From Candidatus Dormiibacterota bacterium (GTDB lineage: Bacteria > Chloroflexota > Dormibacteria > Dormibacterales > Dormibacteraceae), in NCBI GenBank assembly GCA_024280995.1, contig JAMXLM010000033.1, positions 1 to 64,000 of the forward strand: a DNA stretch of 64,000 nt, written 5' to 3'. The position numbers were made by a program, and so were the translations under genes. Shown here one piece after another: positions 51,059 through 60,495 of this stretch. Within the stretch, counting starts at the first letter, position 1. Each line of letters starts with the position of its first letter. Under the pieces are notes generated by a model. The model saw only the letters and a program-made list of their open reading frames with translations, ran no database searches and had not been told where the DNA came from.

Positions 51059-52234
51059 CGCGCTGACGCTCAGGAGCGGAAGGGCGACGGCGCCCAGCAG
51101 CTCCGCCCGCTCGACGAACACCGCGGCCCGGACGTCCACGCACTCGGCCGCCGCCTGGACCGCGTGCCGGCGGATCGATTCGCGCATCGCGCGCAGCAGC
51201 ACGTCGCCCGCGCGACTCAGCAGCCCGCCGACGATCACCCGGTTCGGGTTGATGAGGTTGCACAGGCCCGCCACCGCGACGCCGATCTCCCGCCCCGCGT
51301 CTGCGATCGCCCGGCGGCAGCGGACGTCGCCGGCGGCGGCGCGTTCGACGATCTGGTCGAGGCTGAGCAGCGTGCCATCCACCGGCCCGACGAGCCTGAC
51401 GATCGCCGGTCCCGAGGCGACCGTCTCCAGGCACCCGCGGTTGCCGCAGTAGCACAGAAGGCCGCGCTCGTCGAGCGTGGTGTGGCCGATCTCCCCGGCG
51501 GTCCCGGTAGCGCCGCGGAGCAGATGGCCGTCGATCACGATCCCGGCGCCGATGCCGGTCGCGGCCTTGATGTAGGCGAAGTTCGAGCAGTCCCTTCCCG
51601 CACCCCAGGTGAGCTCGGCGGCGGCGCCGAGGTTGGCGTCGTTCTCGATCTCCACGGGCACGCCGAGCCGCGCCTCCATCTCCTTGGCGATGCGAAGCCC
51701 GACCCAGCCGGGGAGGATCGTCGCCGAACCCGCGGTGCCGCGCGCGCGGTCGACGGGGCCCGGGATGCCGATGCCAGCGCCGACGACCTTCTTCCGGTCG
51801 ACGCCCGCCGTCTCCAGCACCTCGGCGAACATTCGGGCCGCGGCGTCCAGGGCCTGCGCGGCCTGGCGGTTGACGTCGAGCTCCTGGCGGCGCTCGGCCA
51901 GCACCTTGTGGCCCAGGTCGGCGACGGCGACCCCGACGTGGCTGTGCCCGAAGTCGATGCCGGCGACCACATGGCCGGGGTCGCGAAGCGAGAGCTGGAC
52001 GGCAGGGCGGCCGCCTCGCCTCCGGCTCGACCGCGGCTCGGTGTCGACGACGAAGCCCGCGTCCTTGAGCTCCATGACGAGCGTCGAGACCGTCGTCCGG
52101 GACAGCCCCGTCGCCCGGGCGATGTCAGCCTGGCTGACCTGTCCCTGGGTGCGCAGGATCTCCACCACGCGCTGCCGGTTACGACCCCGGAGCCAGGTCA
52201 GGGTCCCGTCAGCGTTCTTCGCCGTCGCCACCAT
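51041..52234 (-). CDS. ROK family transcriptional repressor (XylR/NagC-like)
   Basis: 397 residues, ATG 52234. N-terminal winged helix-turn-helix ([20 protein letters not shown] and [15 protein letters not shown]), then the ROK sugar-kinase-like domain with [42 protein letters not shown] and the zinc motif [10 protein letters not shown]. It likely represses the divergent sugar ABC transporter genes (52440-55834) and itself through the inverted repeats at 52259-52314, with release on sugar binding. Xylose or another pentose/hexose fits the neighbours. Confidence 0.9.
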   Translation of the reverse strand: MVATAKNADGTLTWLRGRNRQRVVEILRTQGQVSQADIARATGLSRTTVSTLVMELKDAGFVVDTEPRSSRRRGGRPAVQLSLRDPGHVVAGIDFGHSHVGVAVADLGHKVLAERRQELDVNRQAAQALDAAARMFAEVLETAGVDRKKVVGAGIGIPGPVDRARGTAGSATILPGWVGLRIAKEMEARLGVPVEIENDANLGAAAELTWGAGRDCSNFAYIKAATGIGAGIVIDGHLLRGATGTAGEIGHTTLDERGLLCYCGNRGCLETVASGPAIVRLVGPVDGTLLSLDQIVERAAAGDVRCRRAIADAGREIGVAVAGLCNLINPNRVIVGGLLSRAGDVLLRAMRESIRRHAVQAAAECVDVRAAVFVERAELLGAVALPLLSVSASQNLR

Positions 52235-52258
52235 TCGTCATCTTGATCGGCCCCGCGG

Positions 52259-52314
52259 GTTTGTCAAGACTGCAAACAAAGTATTGTTAGCCACTTGACA
52301 CAGCCTTGACAAAC
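52259..52314. promoter_or_regulatory. Operator/promoter region between the ROK repressor and the sugar transporter
   Basis: Perfect inverted repeat GTTTGTCAAG (52259-52268) and CTTGACAAAC (52305-52314), with AACAA-agta-TTGTT nested between. TTGACA occurs at 52295-52300 and 52306-52311 on the plus strand and inside the left arm on the minus strand, so repressor binding would cover the -35 elements of both directions. No strong -10 is visible. Confidence 0.6.
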
Positions 52315-52439
52315 TCCCGGGCCTGAGCAATGCTTCGGGCGCGGAAACCGTCTGAGTAGACCTGCTGTCGGCGCGCTCTCGCCCCGCCATGGACCGGGAA
52401 GAAGGCAGCAGGAACCCGGCATGTTGAGAGGTAGTGCGC

Positions 52440-53669
52440 ATGAAGCTGTCCCGGTTATTGCCCGCTTTCGCGGCGGTCGGTGTGACGATCCTCACCGCGT
52501 GCGGCGGCAACAGCAACACCGGCTCGTCGACGCCGGCCACCGTTCCGTCCGACCTGAGCATCAGCTCCTTCACCGCCGACTTCAGCTACATGCCGAAGTT
52601 GAAGGACCTCGTAGGCGCCGGTAAGGGCAAGGTCGGAGTCATCCTCCCCGACACCACGTCGTCGGTCCGTTACGTCCAGTTCGACCAGCCGTACCTGCAG
52701 AAGGCGTTCGAGCAGGCCGGGTACAAGTCCTCTGACTTCACGATCGGCAACGCTCAGGGCCAGGAGGCCCAGGAGCTCGCCCTCGCGCAGGCAGACATCA
52801 CCAACGGTGCGACGGTCCTGATCATGGACCCGCTGAACAGCACGGTTGGTTCGCAGATCCAGCAGCTGGCGCAGTCGAAGGGCGTCAAGGTCATCAGCTA
52901 CGACCGCGCGACCTTCACCGGCACCAACACCTACTACGTGAGCTTCGACAACGTGCAGGTGGGCGAGCTGATCGGCAAGGGCTTCGTCCAGTGCGTCTCC
53001 GACTGGGGCGTGAAGACCCCGCAGGTCTTCGTCCTCCACGGCGGCCAGAACTCCGACCCGAACGCGGTCTCCTTCGCCCAGGGCTACAACGACGCCGTCT
53101 GGGGCCAGAAGCAGGCCAACGTCGACGCGGGAGCGACCAACAGCCAGGGCATGAAGCTCGTCGGCGAGCAGGTCGCGACGGACTGGAAGAACGACGTCGG
53201 CGCGACGATCTTCCAGCAGCAGTTCACGGCGCACCCGAACATCAACGCGACGATCGAAGCCAACGATGGCCTCGCCAACGCGGTGATCACCGTCCTCAAG
53301 AGCCGCAACGTCAAGGCCAAGTCCGTGCCGACCACCGGCCAGGACGCGACTCCTGACGGCATGGCCAACGTGCTGACCGACTACCAGTGCGGATCGGTCT
53401 ACAAGGCCGTCTACCTCGAGGCGCAGGCCGCGGTCGCGCTCGCGACCGTGCTGCGCGCCAGCGCTACTCCGCCGAGCGCGCTGCTCAACGGAACCACCTC
53501 TCCTCCATCCGGCGTGACCGGCAACCAGCAGCCGGCCGTCCTTCTCGTCCCGATCTGGGTCACCAAGTCCAACATGAAGGACACCGTGATCAAGGACAAC
53601 TTCGTCGACAAGAACGCTCTCTGCCAGAAGGTCACCGCCGCCGTTTGCTCGGCCGCGGGGATCTCGTAA
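52440..53669 (+). CDS. Sugar ABC transporter substrate-binding lipoprotein (XylF/RbsB-like)
   Basis: 409 residues; ATG 52440 has GAGAGGT 7 bases upstream, GTG 52434 is the alternative. Lipobox TILTACGGN. Periplasmic-binding fold type I: GKVGVILPDTTSSVRYVQFD, ALAQADITNGATVLIMDPLN, VKVISYDRATFTGTNTYYVS, and IEANDGLANAVITVLK. The YDR and DGLANA blocks resemble xylose-binding proteins. It is followed by an intrinsic terminator, so it may be made in excess over the membrane components. Confidence 0.9.
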   Translation: MKLSRLLPAFAAVGVTILTACGGNSNTGSSTPATVPSDLSISSFTADFSYMPKLKDLVGAGKGKVGVILPDTTSSVRYVQFDQPYLQKAFEQAGYKSSDFTIGNAQGQEAQELALAQADITNGATVLIMDPLNSTVGSQIQQLAQSKGVKVISYDRATFTGTNTYYVSFDNVQVGELIGKGFVQCVSDWGVKTPQVFVLHGGQNSDPNAVSFAQGYNDAVWGQKQANVDAGATNSQGMKLVGEQVATDWKNDVGATIFQQQFTAHPNINATIEANDGLANAVITVLKSRNVKAKSVPTTGQDATPDGMANVLTDYQCGSVYKAVYLEAQAAVALATVLRASATPPSALLNGTTSPPSGVTGNQQPAVLLVPIWVTKSNMKDTVIKDNFVDKNALCQKVTAAVCSAAGIS

Positions 53670-53683
53670 CCGAACAGCCAGGG

Positions 53684-53718
53684 ACGCCGCCGCACCTCGC
53701 GGCGGCGTTCATTTTTTC
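53684..53718 (+). terminator. Intrinsic terminator after the sugar-binding protein gene
   Basis: Perfect 10-base stem ACGCCGCCGC (53684-53693) and GCGGCGGCGT (53699-53708) with a 5-base loop, then TCATTTTTT. Confidence 0.85.
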
Positions 53719-53726
53719 TAAGGGAA

Positions 53727-53732
53727 GATAAT
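53727..53732 (+). promoter_or_regulatory. Candidate -10 box of the sugar ABC ATPase gene
   Basis: GATAAT exactly 7 bases before ATG 53740 and directly after the terminator, so the ATPase and permease can be made from a separate leaderless mRNA. Confidence 0.55.
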
Positions 53733-53739
53733 CTCGGGC

Positions 53740-54519
53740 ATGGCGGTCGCCGTGACGCAAGAGCCGCTGCTGAGAGTCCGCGAGGTGGACAAGCACTTCG
53801 GCCCTGTTCAGGCTCTTTATCACGTCGATCTCGACCTTCCGGCCGGCAAGGTGACGGCGCTGGCCGGCGACAACGGCGCCGGCAAGTCTGTGCTCACCAA
53901 GTGCATCTCGGGCGTCTACCAGATCGACCACGGACAGGTGTTCTGGGACGGCCAGCCGGTGCATATCCACAACACGCGCGACGCCTCGCGCCTCGGTATC
54001 GAGACCGTCTACCAGGACCTCGCGCTGTGCGACAACCTGGACATCGTCCAGAACATGTTCCTGGGCCGGGAGCGTCTGCGCACCGGACTTCTCGACGAGG
54101 ACGACATGGAGCGCGCCGCCGCCGACACGCTCAAAGGTCTGCGGGTCACAACGGTGAAGTCGATCCGCCAGCCGGTCTCATCGCTGTCCGGCGGCCAGCG
54201 CCAGTCGATCGCCGTCGCCAAGGCCGTGATGTGGAACTCGAAGCTGGTGATCATGGACGAGCCCACCGCCGCGCTCGGCGTGGTCCAGACGCGCAACGTT
54301 CTCGACCTGATCAAGACGCTGCGCGACAAAGGCCTGGCCGTGATGGTCATCTCGCACAACCTCAACGACGTCTTCGAGGTCGCGGACCGCATCGCGGTGA
54401 TGTACCTCGGGCGGCTCGTGGTGCAGGACGACGCTTCGAAGTTCGACCGTCAGTCCGTCGTCGACTACATGACCACGGGAGGCTCTACCCGAAGTGGTGG
54501 AAGAGACAAAGACAGCTGA
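53740..54519 (+). CDS. Sugar ABC transporter ATP-binding protein, single domain (FrcA/XylG type)
   Basis: 259 residues, ATG 53740. Walker A GDNGAGKSVLTKC, Q-loop ETVYQDLALCDNLD, signature SLSGGQRQSIAVAKAV, Walker B KLVIMDEPTAALG, H-loop VISHNLNDVFEVADR. It has one nucleotide-binding domain, unlike the double-domain XylG/RbsA, so it would work as a homodimer as FrcA does. Overlaps the permease gene by 26 bases. Confidence 0.92.
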   Translation: MAVAVTQEPLLRVREVDKHFGPVQALYHVDLDLPAGKVTALAGDNGAGKSVLTKCISGVYQIDHGQVFWDGQPVHIHNTRDASRLGIETVYQDLALCDNLDIVQNMFLGRERLRTGLLDEDDMERAAADTLKGLRVTTVKSIRQPVSSLSGGQRQSIAVAKAVMWNSKLVIMDEPTAALGVVQTRNVLDLIKTLRDKGLAVMVISHNLNDVFEVADRIAVMYLGRLVVQDDASKFDRQSVVDYMTTGGSTRSGGRDKDS

Positions 54520-55834
54520 CGTAGGGGGCATCGGGCCCGAGCAGGACCTCACCGCGGTGCGGGACGTCGTCGCCGAGGTCCCGCCCGGCGTCGTCGCCCA
54601 GACCCTCGGCCAGTACGTCCGCGGCTACGTGGCGCGGATCCGCGCCGGCGAGAGCGGCGTCCTCCCCGTGGTCGTGGCAATGATCGCGATCGTCGTCGTG
54701 TTCTCGGTGCTCAGCCCGGTGTACCTGTCCGCCGGCAACCTGGTCAACCTCTTCCAGCAGAGCGCGGTGATCATGGTCCTGGCGATGGCGGAGGCTTTCG
54801 CCCTGATCCTCGGCGAGATCGACCTTTCCGTCGGGTTCGTGGGTGCCTGCGGCGCCGCGATCACCGTGCAGCTGATCCAGCCGGCGACGACGAACTGGGC
54901 GTGGCCGCTGGCGATCGTCGCAGGCCTTTTCTTCTGCCTCGTGTTCGGGATGATCCAGGGCCTCCTGATCACCCAACTGCGCCTCCCGTCATTCATCGTC
55001 ACCCTGGCGGGGTACCTGGTCGCCAACGGCGTCTTCCTGAGAATCCTCTTGTTCGGTCCGTTCTCCGGCTATCCGAACCTGCTCGGGCAGAGCAACAACC
55101 TTCACCTCATCTACCAGCTCATGTGGGGCAACATCGACCCGACCGCCTCGTGGATCGGCGCCGCGGTCGTGGTCGCCGGCCTGGGTGCGGTCATCTTTCT
55201 GGGCGATTCGCGACGTCGCAGCAGCGGGCTCGTGGCGCCGCCCACCAGCGTGACGCTGATCAAGATCGCCGCGATCGCGGTGATCGCGATCGTCGTGGTC
55301 GGGATCTGCAACGTCAACCGCGCCAACCTGGGCACCCTCGAGGGCGTGCCGTGGGTGATCCCGATCGTGCTGGCCGTGCTGGGGGCATGGACGGTGCTGC
55401 TCCAGCGGACCAGGTACGGCCGCTACGTGTTCGCGATCGGCGGCAACCCGGAGGCTGCGCGCCGCGCCGGCATCAACCTGTCGCTGATCCGGACCACGGG
55501 GTTCATGCTCTGCTCCTTCACCGCGGGTATCGGCATGCTGCTGTACGCGTCGTACCTGAACGGCATGTCCAACAACATCCAGGGCGGGCAGTACGTCCTT
55601 TATGCGGTGGCGGCCGCGGTCATCGGCGGCACGAGCCTGATGGGCGGCCGCGGCAAGGCGATGCACGGCGTCCTCGGCGGCCTGGTCATCGGCGCCATCT
55701 ACAACGGCATGTACCTGCTCGGGCTGTCGTTCGAGTGGCAGTACATCGTGACTGGGCTCGTGCTGCTTGCCGCGATCATCATCGACGCGGTGTCGCGCCG
55801 AGGCTCGGCGTCTGGGAGCGTGACCAGGGTCTAG
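54494..55834 (+). CDS. Sugar ABC transporter permease (XylH/RbsC type)
   Basis: 446 residues, GTG 54494 inside the ATPase gene's end. About ten hydrophobic segments; LILGEIDLSVGFVGACGA and the cytoplasmic EAA-like stretch GGNPEAARRAGINLSLIRTT are family marks, as is VIGGTSLMGGRGKAMHGVLG. A loop insert with basic residues (GDSRRRSSG) sits mid-protein, as in XylH. Completes the importer. Confidence 0.92.
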   Translation: MVEETKTADVGGIGPEQDLTAVRDVVAEVPPGVVAQTLGQYVRGYVARIRAGESGVLPVVVAMIAIVVVFSVLSPVYLSAGNLVNLFQQSAVIMVLAMAEAFALILGEIDLSVGFVGACGAAITVQLIQPATTNWAWPLAIVAGLFFCLVFGMIQGLLITQLRLPSFIVTLAGYLVANGVFLRILLFGPFSGYPNLLGQSNNLHLIYQLMWGNIDPTASWIGAAVVVAGLGAVIFLGDSRRRSSGLVAPPTSVTLIKIAAIAVIAIVVVGICNVNRANLGTLEGVPWVIPIVLAVLGAWTVLLQRTRYGRYVFAIGGNPEAARRAGINLSLIRTTGFMLCSFTAGIGMLLYASYLNGMSNNIQGGQYVLYAVAAAVIGGTSLMGGRGKAMHGVLGGLVIGAIYNGMYLLGLSFEWQYIVTGLVLLAAIIIDAVSRRGSASGSVTRV

Positions 55835-55854
55835 GCGCCTCCGACGGGGCGAGT

Positions 55855-55880
55855 CCGGGCCAGGATTGGGAATGGCCCGG
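55855..55880. other. Hairpin between the sugar permease and lon
   Basis: CCGGGCCA (55855-55862) and TGGCCCGG (55873-55880) pair perfectly around a 10-base loop. No T-tract follows, so it may end the ABC operon poorly or shape the lon leader. No clear -10 for lon was found between here and ATG 55908. Confidence 0.5.
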
Positions 55881-55907
55881 GGTGGGTAAACGTTCTTTCG
55901 AGAAAAG

Positions 55908-58262
55908 ATGGCTACCACCCCACGATCCGAGCTCCTGCCCGTCCTCCCGATGGACGACGTCGTCGTCCTCCCCCACATGTCAGTCACCCTCGCCGTCGAA
56001 GGCGACGACCAGAAGGCTGCCATCGAGGCTGCCCGACAGGGCAACCGGATGATCCTCCTCGTCCCCCGGATCGACGGCAAGTTCGGCGCCATCGGCACGG
56101 CCGCCCGCCTGGGCGAGTCCGCCGAGCTGCCGACCGGTGCCGAGGCGTTCATGATCCGCGGCGAGTACCGCGCCCGCCTGGGCGGCGGTCAGGCCGACAT
56201 GGGCGGCGCGTTGTTCGTCAAGGCCGACCCGATCCTGGACCCGGAACCGCCCACCGAGCGGTCGCAGGAGCTGGCGCGCGAGTACCGCGCCCTGCTCGAG
56301 AACCTGGTCGAATCCCGCGGCGTCCCGCAGGTCGTGCAGTTCCTGCGCGCGGCCCGCACCCCATCCCACCTCGCCGACCTGGCCGGATACTCCCCCGACC
56401 TCTCGACCGAGCAGAAGCTCCAGATCCTCGAGGAAGTCGACCTCGAGAAGCGCCTGAGCACGCTGGTCGAGTGGACCAAGGGGATCCTGGCCGACGCCTC
56501 GCTGAAGGAGAAGATCCGCAGCGACGTCGCCGAGGGCATGGAGAAGACTCAGCGCGAGTTCCTGCTCCGCCAGCAGATGGAGGCGATCAAGAAGCAGCTC
56601 AACGAGGGCCAGACCGACGTGGTCTCGACCTACCGCGAGCGGATCGCGAAAGCTTCGATGCCCGAGAACGTGCTCACGGAGGTCAACCGCGAGCTCGACC
56701 GCCTGGAGCGGACGAGTGAGCAGAACCCGGAGTACGGCTGGATCCGCACGTACCTCGACTGGATGCTCGACATCCCGTGGAACGTGCGCTCCGAGGACAA
56801 CTACGACCTGGTCAAGGCGCGGCAGATCCTCGACGAGGACCACACCGGCCTTGGCGACGTGAAGGACCGCATCATCGAGTTCCTCGCCGTGCGCAAGCTG
56901 CGCCAGGAGCGCGGGCTCGAGGTTCTGAGCGGCCGCGGCTCCGGCGCGATCATCACCCTGGTCGGGCCTCCCGGCGTCGGCAAGACGTCGCTGGGCGAGT
57001 CGGTCGCGCGCGCGCTGGGTCGCAAGTTCACGCGTGTGTCGCTGGGCGGCATCCGTGACGAGGCCGACATCAGAGGCCACCGGCGCACCTACGTCGGCGC
57101 GCTGCCCGGACGCATCGTGCGCGCGTTGAAGGACGCCGGCACGAAGAACCCGGTGATCATGCTCGACGAGATCGACAAGGTCGGCAGCGACTGGCGGGGC
57201 GACCCGTCGGCGGCCCTGCTGGAGGTGCTGGACCCCGCGCAGAACCACACGTTCCGCGACCACTATCTCGAGGTCGACCTCGACCTTTCAGAGGTGCTGT
57301 TCATCCCGACGGCGAACGTCTCGGAGACGATTCCGGCGCCGCTGCTCGACCGCATGGAGCTGATCCGCCTCGACGGCTACACCGAAGAGGAGAAGGTCGC
57401 GATCGCGCGCGACCACCTCCTTCCGCGGCAGGTCAAGCAGGCGGGCCTCACGCCCGAGGAAGTGACCATCGACGACCGGGCGATCATGAAGGTGATCACC
57501 GACCACACTCGGGAGGCGGGCGTCCGCAACCTGGAGCGGGAGCTTGGGAAGATCACCCGCAAGGTCGCCACCAAGATCGCGACCGCGCAGCTCACGCCGC
57601 CGGTGGCGATCACGCCCGAGCGCGTGCGCGAGTTCCTCGGCAAGGCGAGGTTCGACAACGAGGTCGCGGCTCGCACCGCGGTGCCAGGCGTGGCGACGGG
57701 TCTGGCGGTGACCGGCATCGGCGGAGACGTGCTCTTCGTCGAGGCGACCGGGACCGATGTGACGAACGGCCACGGCGGTGGCTCGCTGACCCTGACGGGC
57801 CAGCTGGGCGACGTGATGAAGGAGTCGGCGCAGATCGCGCTGTCCTACGTCCGCTCGCACGCCGCCGAGCTGGGCATCCCGCGCGACGAGATCAACAAGT
57901 CGTTCCACATCCACGTCCCGGAGGGCGCCGTGCCGAAGGACGGACCGTCGGCCGGCGTGACGATGACGACGGCGATCGTGTCCCTGCTGACTGGCCGGCC
58001 TGTGCGGAACACCGTGGGCATGACCGGGGAGGTCACGCTGCAGGGATTGGTGCTGCCGATCGGCGGCGTCAAGCAGAAGGTGCTCGCGGCTCACCGCATG
58101 GGGCTGAAGGAAGTGATCCTGCCGCAGAGGAACGAGAAGGACATCGACGACGTGCCGAAGACGGTGCGGGACGCGATGACGTTCCACCTGGCGAGTCGGG
58201 TGGACGACGTTCTGAAGTTCGCGCTCGAGCCGGTGGCGAAGCCAAAGTTCGAGGTCGCCTAA
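55908..58262 (+). CDS. lon: ATP-dependent Lon protease (LonA)
   Basis: 784 residues, ATG 55908. N-terminal LON substrate-binding domain ([16 protein letters not shown]; to ~200), coiled middle region ([20 protein letters not shown]), AAA+ module with Walker [13 protein letters not shown] at ~356 and Walker [10 protein letters not shown] at ~417, sensor-type region [18 protein letters not shown], and the protease domain with catalytic Ser681 in [10 protein letters not shown] and Lys722 in [10 protein letters not shown]. Full length. Degrades misfolded and regulatory proteins in the cytoplasm. Single gene, followed by tandem hairpins. Confidence 0.98.
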   Translation: MATTPRSELLPVLPMDDVVVLPHMSVTLAVEGDDQKAAIEAARQGNRMILLVPRIDGKFGAIGTAARLGESAELPTGAEAFMIRGEYRARLGGGQADMGGALFVKADPILDPEPPTERSQELAREYRALLENLVESRGVPQVVQFLRAARTPSHLADLAGYSPDLSTEQKLQILEEVDLEKRLSTLVEWTKGILADASLKEKIRSDVAEGMEKTQREFLLRQQMEAIKKQLNEGQTDVVSTYRERIAKASMPENVLTEVNRELDRLERTSEQNPEYGWIRTYLDWMLDIPWNVRSEDNYDLVKARQILDEDHTGLGDVKDRIIEFLAVRKLRQERGLEVLSGRGSGAIITLVGPPGVGKTSLGESVARALGRKFTRVSLGGIRDEADIRGHRRTYVGALPGRIVRALKDAGTKNPVIMLDEIDKVGSDWRGDPSAALLEVLDPAQNHTFRDHYLEVDLDLSEVLFIPTANVSETIPAPLLDRMELIRLDGYTEEEKVAIARDHLLPRQVKQAGLTPEEVTIDDRAIMKVITDHTREAGVRNLERELGKITRKVATKIATAQLTPPVAITPERVREFLGKARFDNEVAARTAVPGVATGLAVTGIGGDVLFVEATGTDVTNGHGGGSLTLTGQLGDVMKESAQIALSYVRSHAAELGIPRDEINKSFHIHVPEGAVPKDGPSAGVTMTTAIVSLLTGRPVRNTVGMTGEVTLQGLVLPIGGVKQKVLAAHRMGLKEVILPQRNEKDIDDVPKTVRDAMTFHLASRVDDVLKFALEPVAKPKFEVA

Positions 58263-58273
58263 GCAAGATCCGG

Positions 58274-58326
58274 TTCCGCCACTTTTGGCGGAAAAGTGCG
58301 GAATCCCCGATCGGATTCCGCACTTT
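58274..58326 (+). terminator. Two adjacent strong hairpins after lon
   Basis: First: TTCCGCC (58274-58280) and GGCGGAA (58287-58293), 6-base loop. Second: a perfect 14-base stem, 58293-58306 with 58313-58326, 6-base loop CCGATC, then TTTCTGT. A long stem and weak T-run suggest a terminator that could also work in reverse; a structured small RNA or repeat is an alternative. Confidence 0.65.
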
Positions 58327-58390
58327 CTGTCGGAAAGAGGCCTTAACAGGCTGGGTAGGAATCCGAACGCGCCGCTGACACGCTTAGTGC

Positions 58391-59191
58391 GTGGGGCGCA
58401 CACCTCGAATCCCTCCTGAGCTCAGGCGCGGACCCTTCTTGCTCGATGTGGCGCGGGCCCATGGAATCACGCTGAGCGCTCTACGCGGGAAGTCGTGGCG
58501 AAGGATCGGATCGTCGATCTACTGCTGGGCAGGCAGTCGCGAAGACACCTTGCAGGTCCTGCAGGCGTGGCATGACCGTCTCCCAAACGCCACCTTCACA
58601 GGCCTCACAGCCGCGTGGCTGCACCGCCTCGACGTCGATCCCTGCCACCCAATAGAGATGGCATTACCGGGAGGATCTGAAGTCCGCTCCCGCACCGAGC
58701 TCGTTATGCGGCAGCGCTCCGACCTTCGTGTCGTGGTTGCAAAGGGTTTGCCCGCAGCGTCACTGGATCAGACTTTTGCGGAGTTGCGGCGGCGACTGCC
58801 ACCGGTCGAGTTGCTCGTCCTTGCTGATCAAGCCTTGCGCTTGGGTCTCGGTCGCTTCGACGAGCTCGCCCGACCCGCCGAGTCGCCGATGGAGACTCGG
58901 CTCCGCTCGCTCCTGACTTCCGCAGGACTGCCTGCGCCGCAGGTTCAGACAGACCTGTACGACGATACAGGCAACTTCCTGGCCCGAGCCGACCTCTACT
59001 ACCCCTCAGCCCACCTGGTGATCGAGTTCGATGGCGGGAACCATCGGGACCGTCTGGTGAGCGACGATCGCAGGCAGAACCTGCTTCTCACCGCGGGTTA
59101 TCGTCTGCTGCGGTTCACCGCCGCTGACGTGTTCGGCCGAGCCGACGCGGTCGTCGCGCAGGTCAGAGCGCTCCTTGCGGAGGGAGAATAG
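58391..59191 (+). CDS. AbiEi-like/DUF559 (Vsr-like nuclease fold) protein
   Basis: 266 residues, GTG 58391. The N-terminal ~80 residues resemble the AbiEi-type winged-helix antitoxin domain (LLDVARAHGITLSALRGK; GLTAAWLHRLDV). The C-terminal ~110 residues match the DUF559/very-short-patch-repair-like fold: SPMETRLRSLLTSAGLPAPQVQ, ARADLYYPSAHLVIEFDGGNHR, and NLLLTAGYRLLRFTAADV with conserved Asp, Glu and His. Common in actinobacteria as an orphan; no AbiEii toxin gene is adjacent. Biochemical role unknown, possibly nucleic-acid cleavage. Confidence 0.78.
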   Translation: MGRTPRIPPELRRGPFLLDVARAHGITLSALRGKSWRRIGSSIYCWAGSREDTLQVLQAWHDRLPNATFTGLTAAWLHRLDVDPCHPIEMALPGGSEVRSRTELVMRQRSDLRVVVAKGLPAASLDQTFAELRRRLPPVELLVLADQALRLGLGRFDELARPAESPMETRLRSLLTSAGLPAPQVQTDLYDDTGNFLARADLYYPSAHLVIEFDGGNHRDRLVSDDRRQNLLLTAGYRLLRFTAADVFGRADAVVAQVRALLAEGE

Positions 59192-59193
59192 CC

Positions 59194-59700
59194 ATGGTCG
59201 CGTATCGGGTTGTTCTCACTGGAGCTCTAGTGGCGTACCTCGCGGCTGTCGTGCTGACCGGTTATGTGGTGCTCTCACCGGCGTTCGACGTTCCTTTCGG
59301 AGTGACCGGCTGGCTTCTCTTTGCCGGTCCTGGCATCTGGGCGGTAGTCGGACGCCGCAAGATCGTCAGCGAAGACTTACTGGCGGACCTGCTGCGCCCC
59401 TGGCCCCTCGCGTTGGCTTTCGTCGGCTTGCTTCTGGTCGCGTCGCACTTTGCGCTCGCCTGGCACCTTCCGACGCAATGCAACGGGATTTCGCTCAACT
59501 GCCTCAAAGGCTATGAGTGGACGGACGCCAACGGCGTCTTCAGCCACACCCCGACCGACGGAGTAAGCTCCCAGATCAGCCGTGCCACCTACATCGAAGA
59601 GGTCGGCGTGCACCTCCGCTCGGCGGCCGCTTTTGGAATCTTCTCTCTGGCGCTCGCGTGGGCGGCCGCGATCGCTTTCAGGAAGGTGGGCCGATCGTAG
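59194..59700 (+). CDS. Small polytopic membrane protein, unknown
   Basis: 168 residues, ATG 59194 right after the preceding stop, with GGAGGGAG upstream. Four hydrophobic segments (VVLTGALVAYLAAVVLTGYVV in the first). An outer loop with two cysteines (PTQCNGISLNCLKGYEW) may carry a disulfide. No recognised family. Ends with a 23-base convergent overlap with the AHSA1 gene. Confidence 0.65.
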   Translation: MVAYRVVLTGALVAYLAAVVLTGYVVLSPAFDVPFGVTGWLLFAGPGIWAVVGRRKIVSEDLLADLLRPWPLALAFVGLLLVASHFALAWHLPTQCNGISLNCLKGYEWTDANGVFSHTPTDGVSSQISRATYIEEVGVHLRSAAAFGIFSLALAWAAAIAFRKVGRS

Positions 59701-60190
59701 ACGCCTCCGGGCCGAACTTCTCGACGTAGTCGCGGTTGACCGCCTTCCACGTGGCCATGTCGGGCGCCGGCGCGCCATCGATCGCCGCCTCCAGCCGATC
59801 CAGGCACACATGCCAACCCTCGGCGTCGCGCGACGCCTTGCCTCGCTCATCGATCGTGTCGGTCAGCGTCAGCACAGAACCGCCCGCCGCCGGCTCGACC
59901 TCGAACCGCACCCGGTCGGTCCCCCAACGGATCTCGAGGACTCGCGGCGGGTCAAACGCGAGAACCTCACCGTCGAACGCGTACAGCCCTTCCTCGTGAC
60001 GGAACTCCAGCCGCGCTCCGACGCGCCACTCGCTCACCACGATGGTGTCGGGGAACCACTTCTTCAACTCTTCGGGTTCGGTCAGCGCTTTCCAGACGCG
60101 TTCCGGCGAGTGCTTCAGGCGCCGCGTAAACCGCAGCTCCCAGCCCTCACCTGCCCTTTCGAGTTCTCCCAGCACTTTTGCCTCCTTCAT
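59678..60190 (-). CDS. AHSA1/SRPBCC domain protein
   Basis: 170 residues, ATG 60190. Typical AHSA1-like START-fold features: RRLKHSPERVWKALTEPEELKKWF near the N-terminus (in parts of up to 20 residues), VLEIRWGTDRVRFEVEP and LTLTDTIDERG, ending with WKAVNRDYVEKFG. The family binds hydrophobic ligands or acts as a stress-related cochaperone-like protein. It overlaps the ArsR-type regulator gene by 44 bases; this regulator-AHSA1 pair is widespread. Confidence 0.85.
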   Translation of the reverse strand: MKEAKVLGELERAGEGWELRFTRRLKHSPERVWKALTEPEELKKWFPDTIVVSEWRVGARLEFRHEEGLYAFDGEVLAFDPPRVLEIRWGTDRVRFEVEPAAGGSVLTLTDTIDERGKASRDAEGWHVCLDRLEAAIDGAPAPDMATWKAVNRDYVEKFGPEASTIGPPS

Positions 60191-60488
60191 CCAGATGCCT
60201 TTCCAGCGCGTCGAGGCTCCGCGTCCACATCACACGGTACGGCGCGAGCCAGGCGTCCACCTCGCGCAGCGGCTGCGGCCGGACGCGGTAGTACCTTCGC
60301 TGCGCCTCGCTCCGCGACTCCACCAGCCCGGCGCCCCGCAGCACTTTCAGGTGCTTGGACACCGCCGGCTGGCTCACCGACAACGCGGAAACGAGGTCGC
60401 CGACCGTCCTCTCTCGCTGCCGAAGCAGGTCGAGGATCAGCCGCCGGTTGGGCTCAGCCATCACCTCGAAAGTCGCCGCCACCGCCAT
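60147..60488 (-). CDS. ArsR/SmtB family transcriptional regulator
   Basis: 113 residues from ATG 60488, placed exactly 7 bases after a TATATT box; a TTG at 60497 overlaps that box and is rejected. Winged helix: MAEPNRRLILDLLRQRER, SVSQPAVSKHLKVLRGAGLV (recognition helix), RRYYRVRPQPLREVDAW. No metal-binding ELCVCDL motif, so it belongs to the non-metal branch that pairs with AHSA1 genes. Likely autoregulates through the inverted repeat at 60505-60532. Confidence 0.9.
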   Translation of the reverse strand: MAVAATFEVMAEPNRRLILDLLRQRERTVGDLVSALSVSQPAVSKHLKVLRGAGLVESRSEAQRRYYRVRPQPLREVDAWLAPYRVMWTRSLDALERHLDEGGKSAGRTRKGR

Positions 60489-60495
60489 GGCGACC

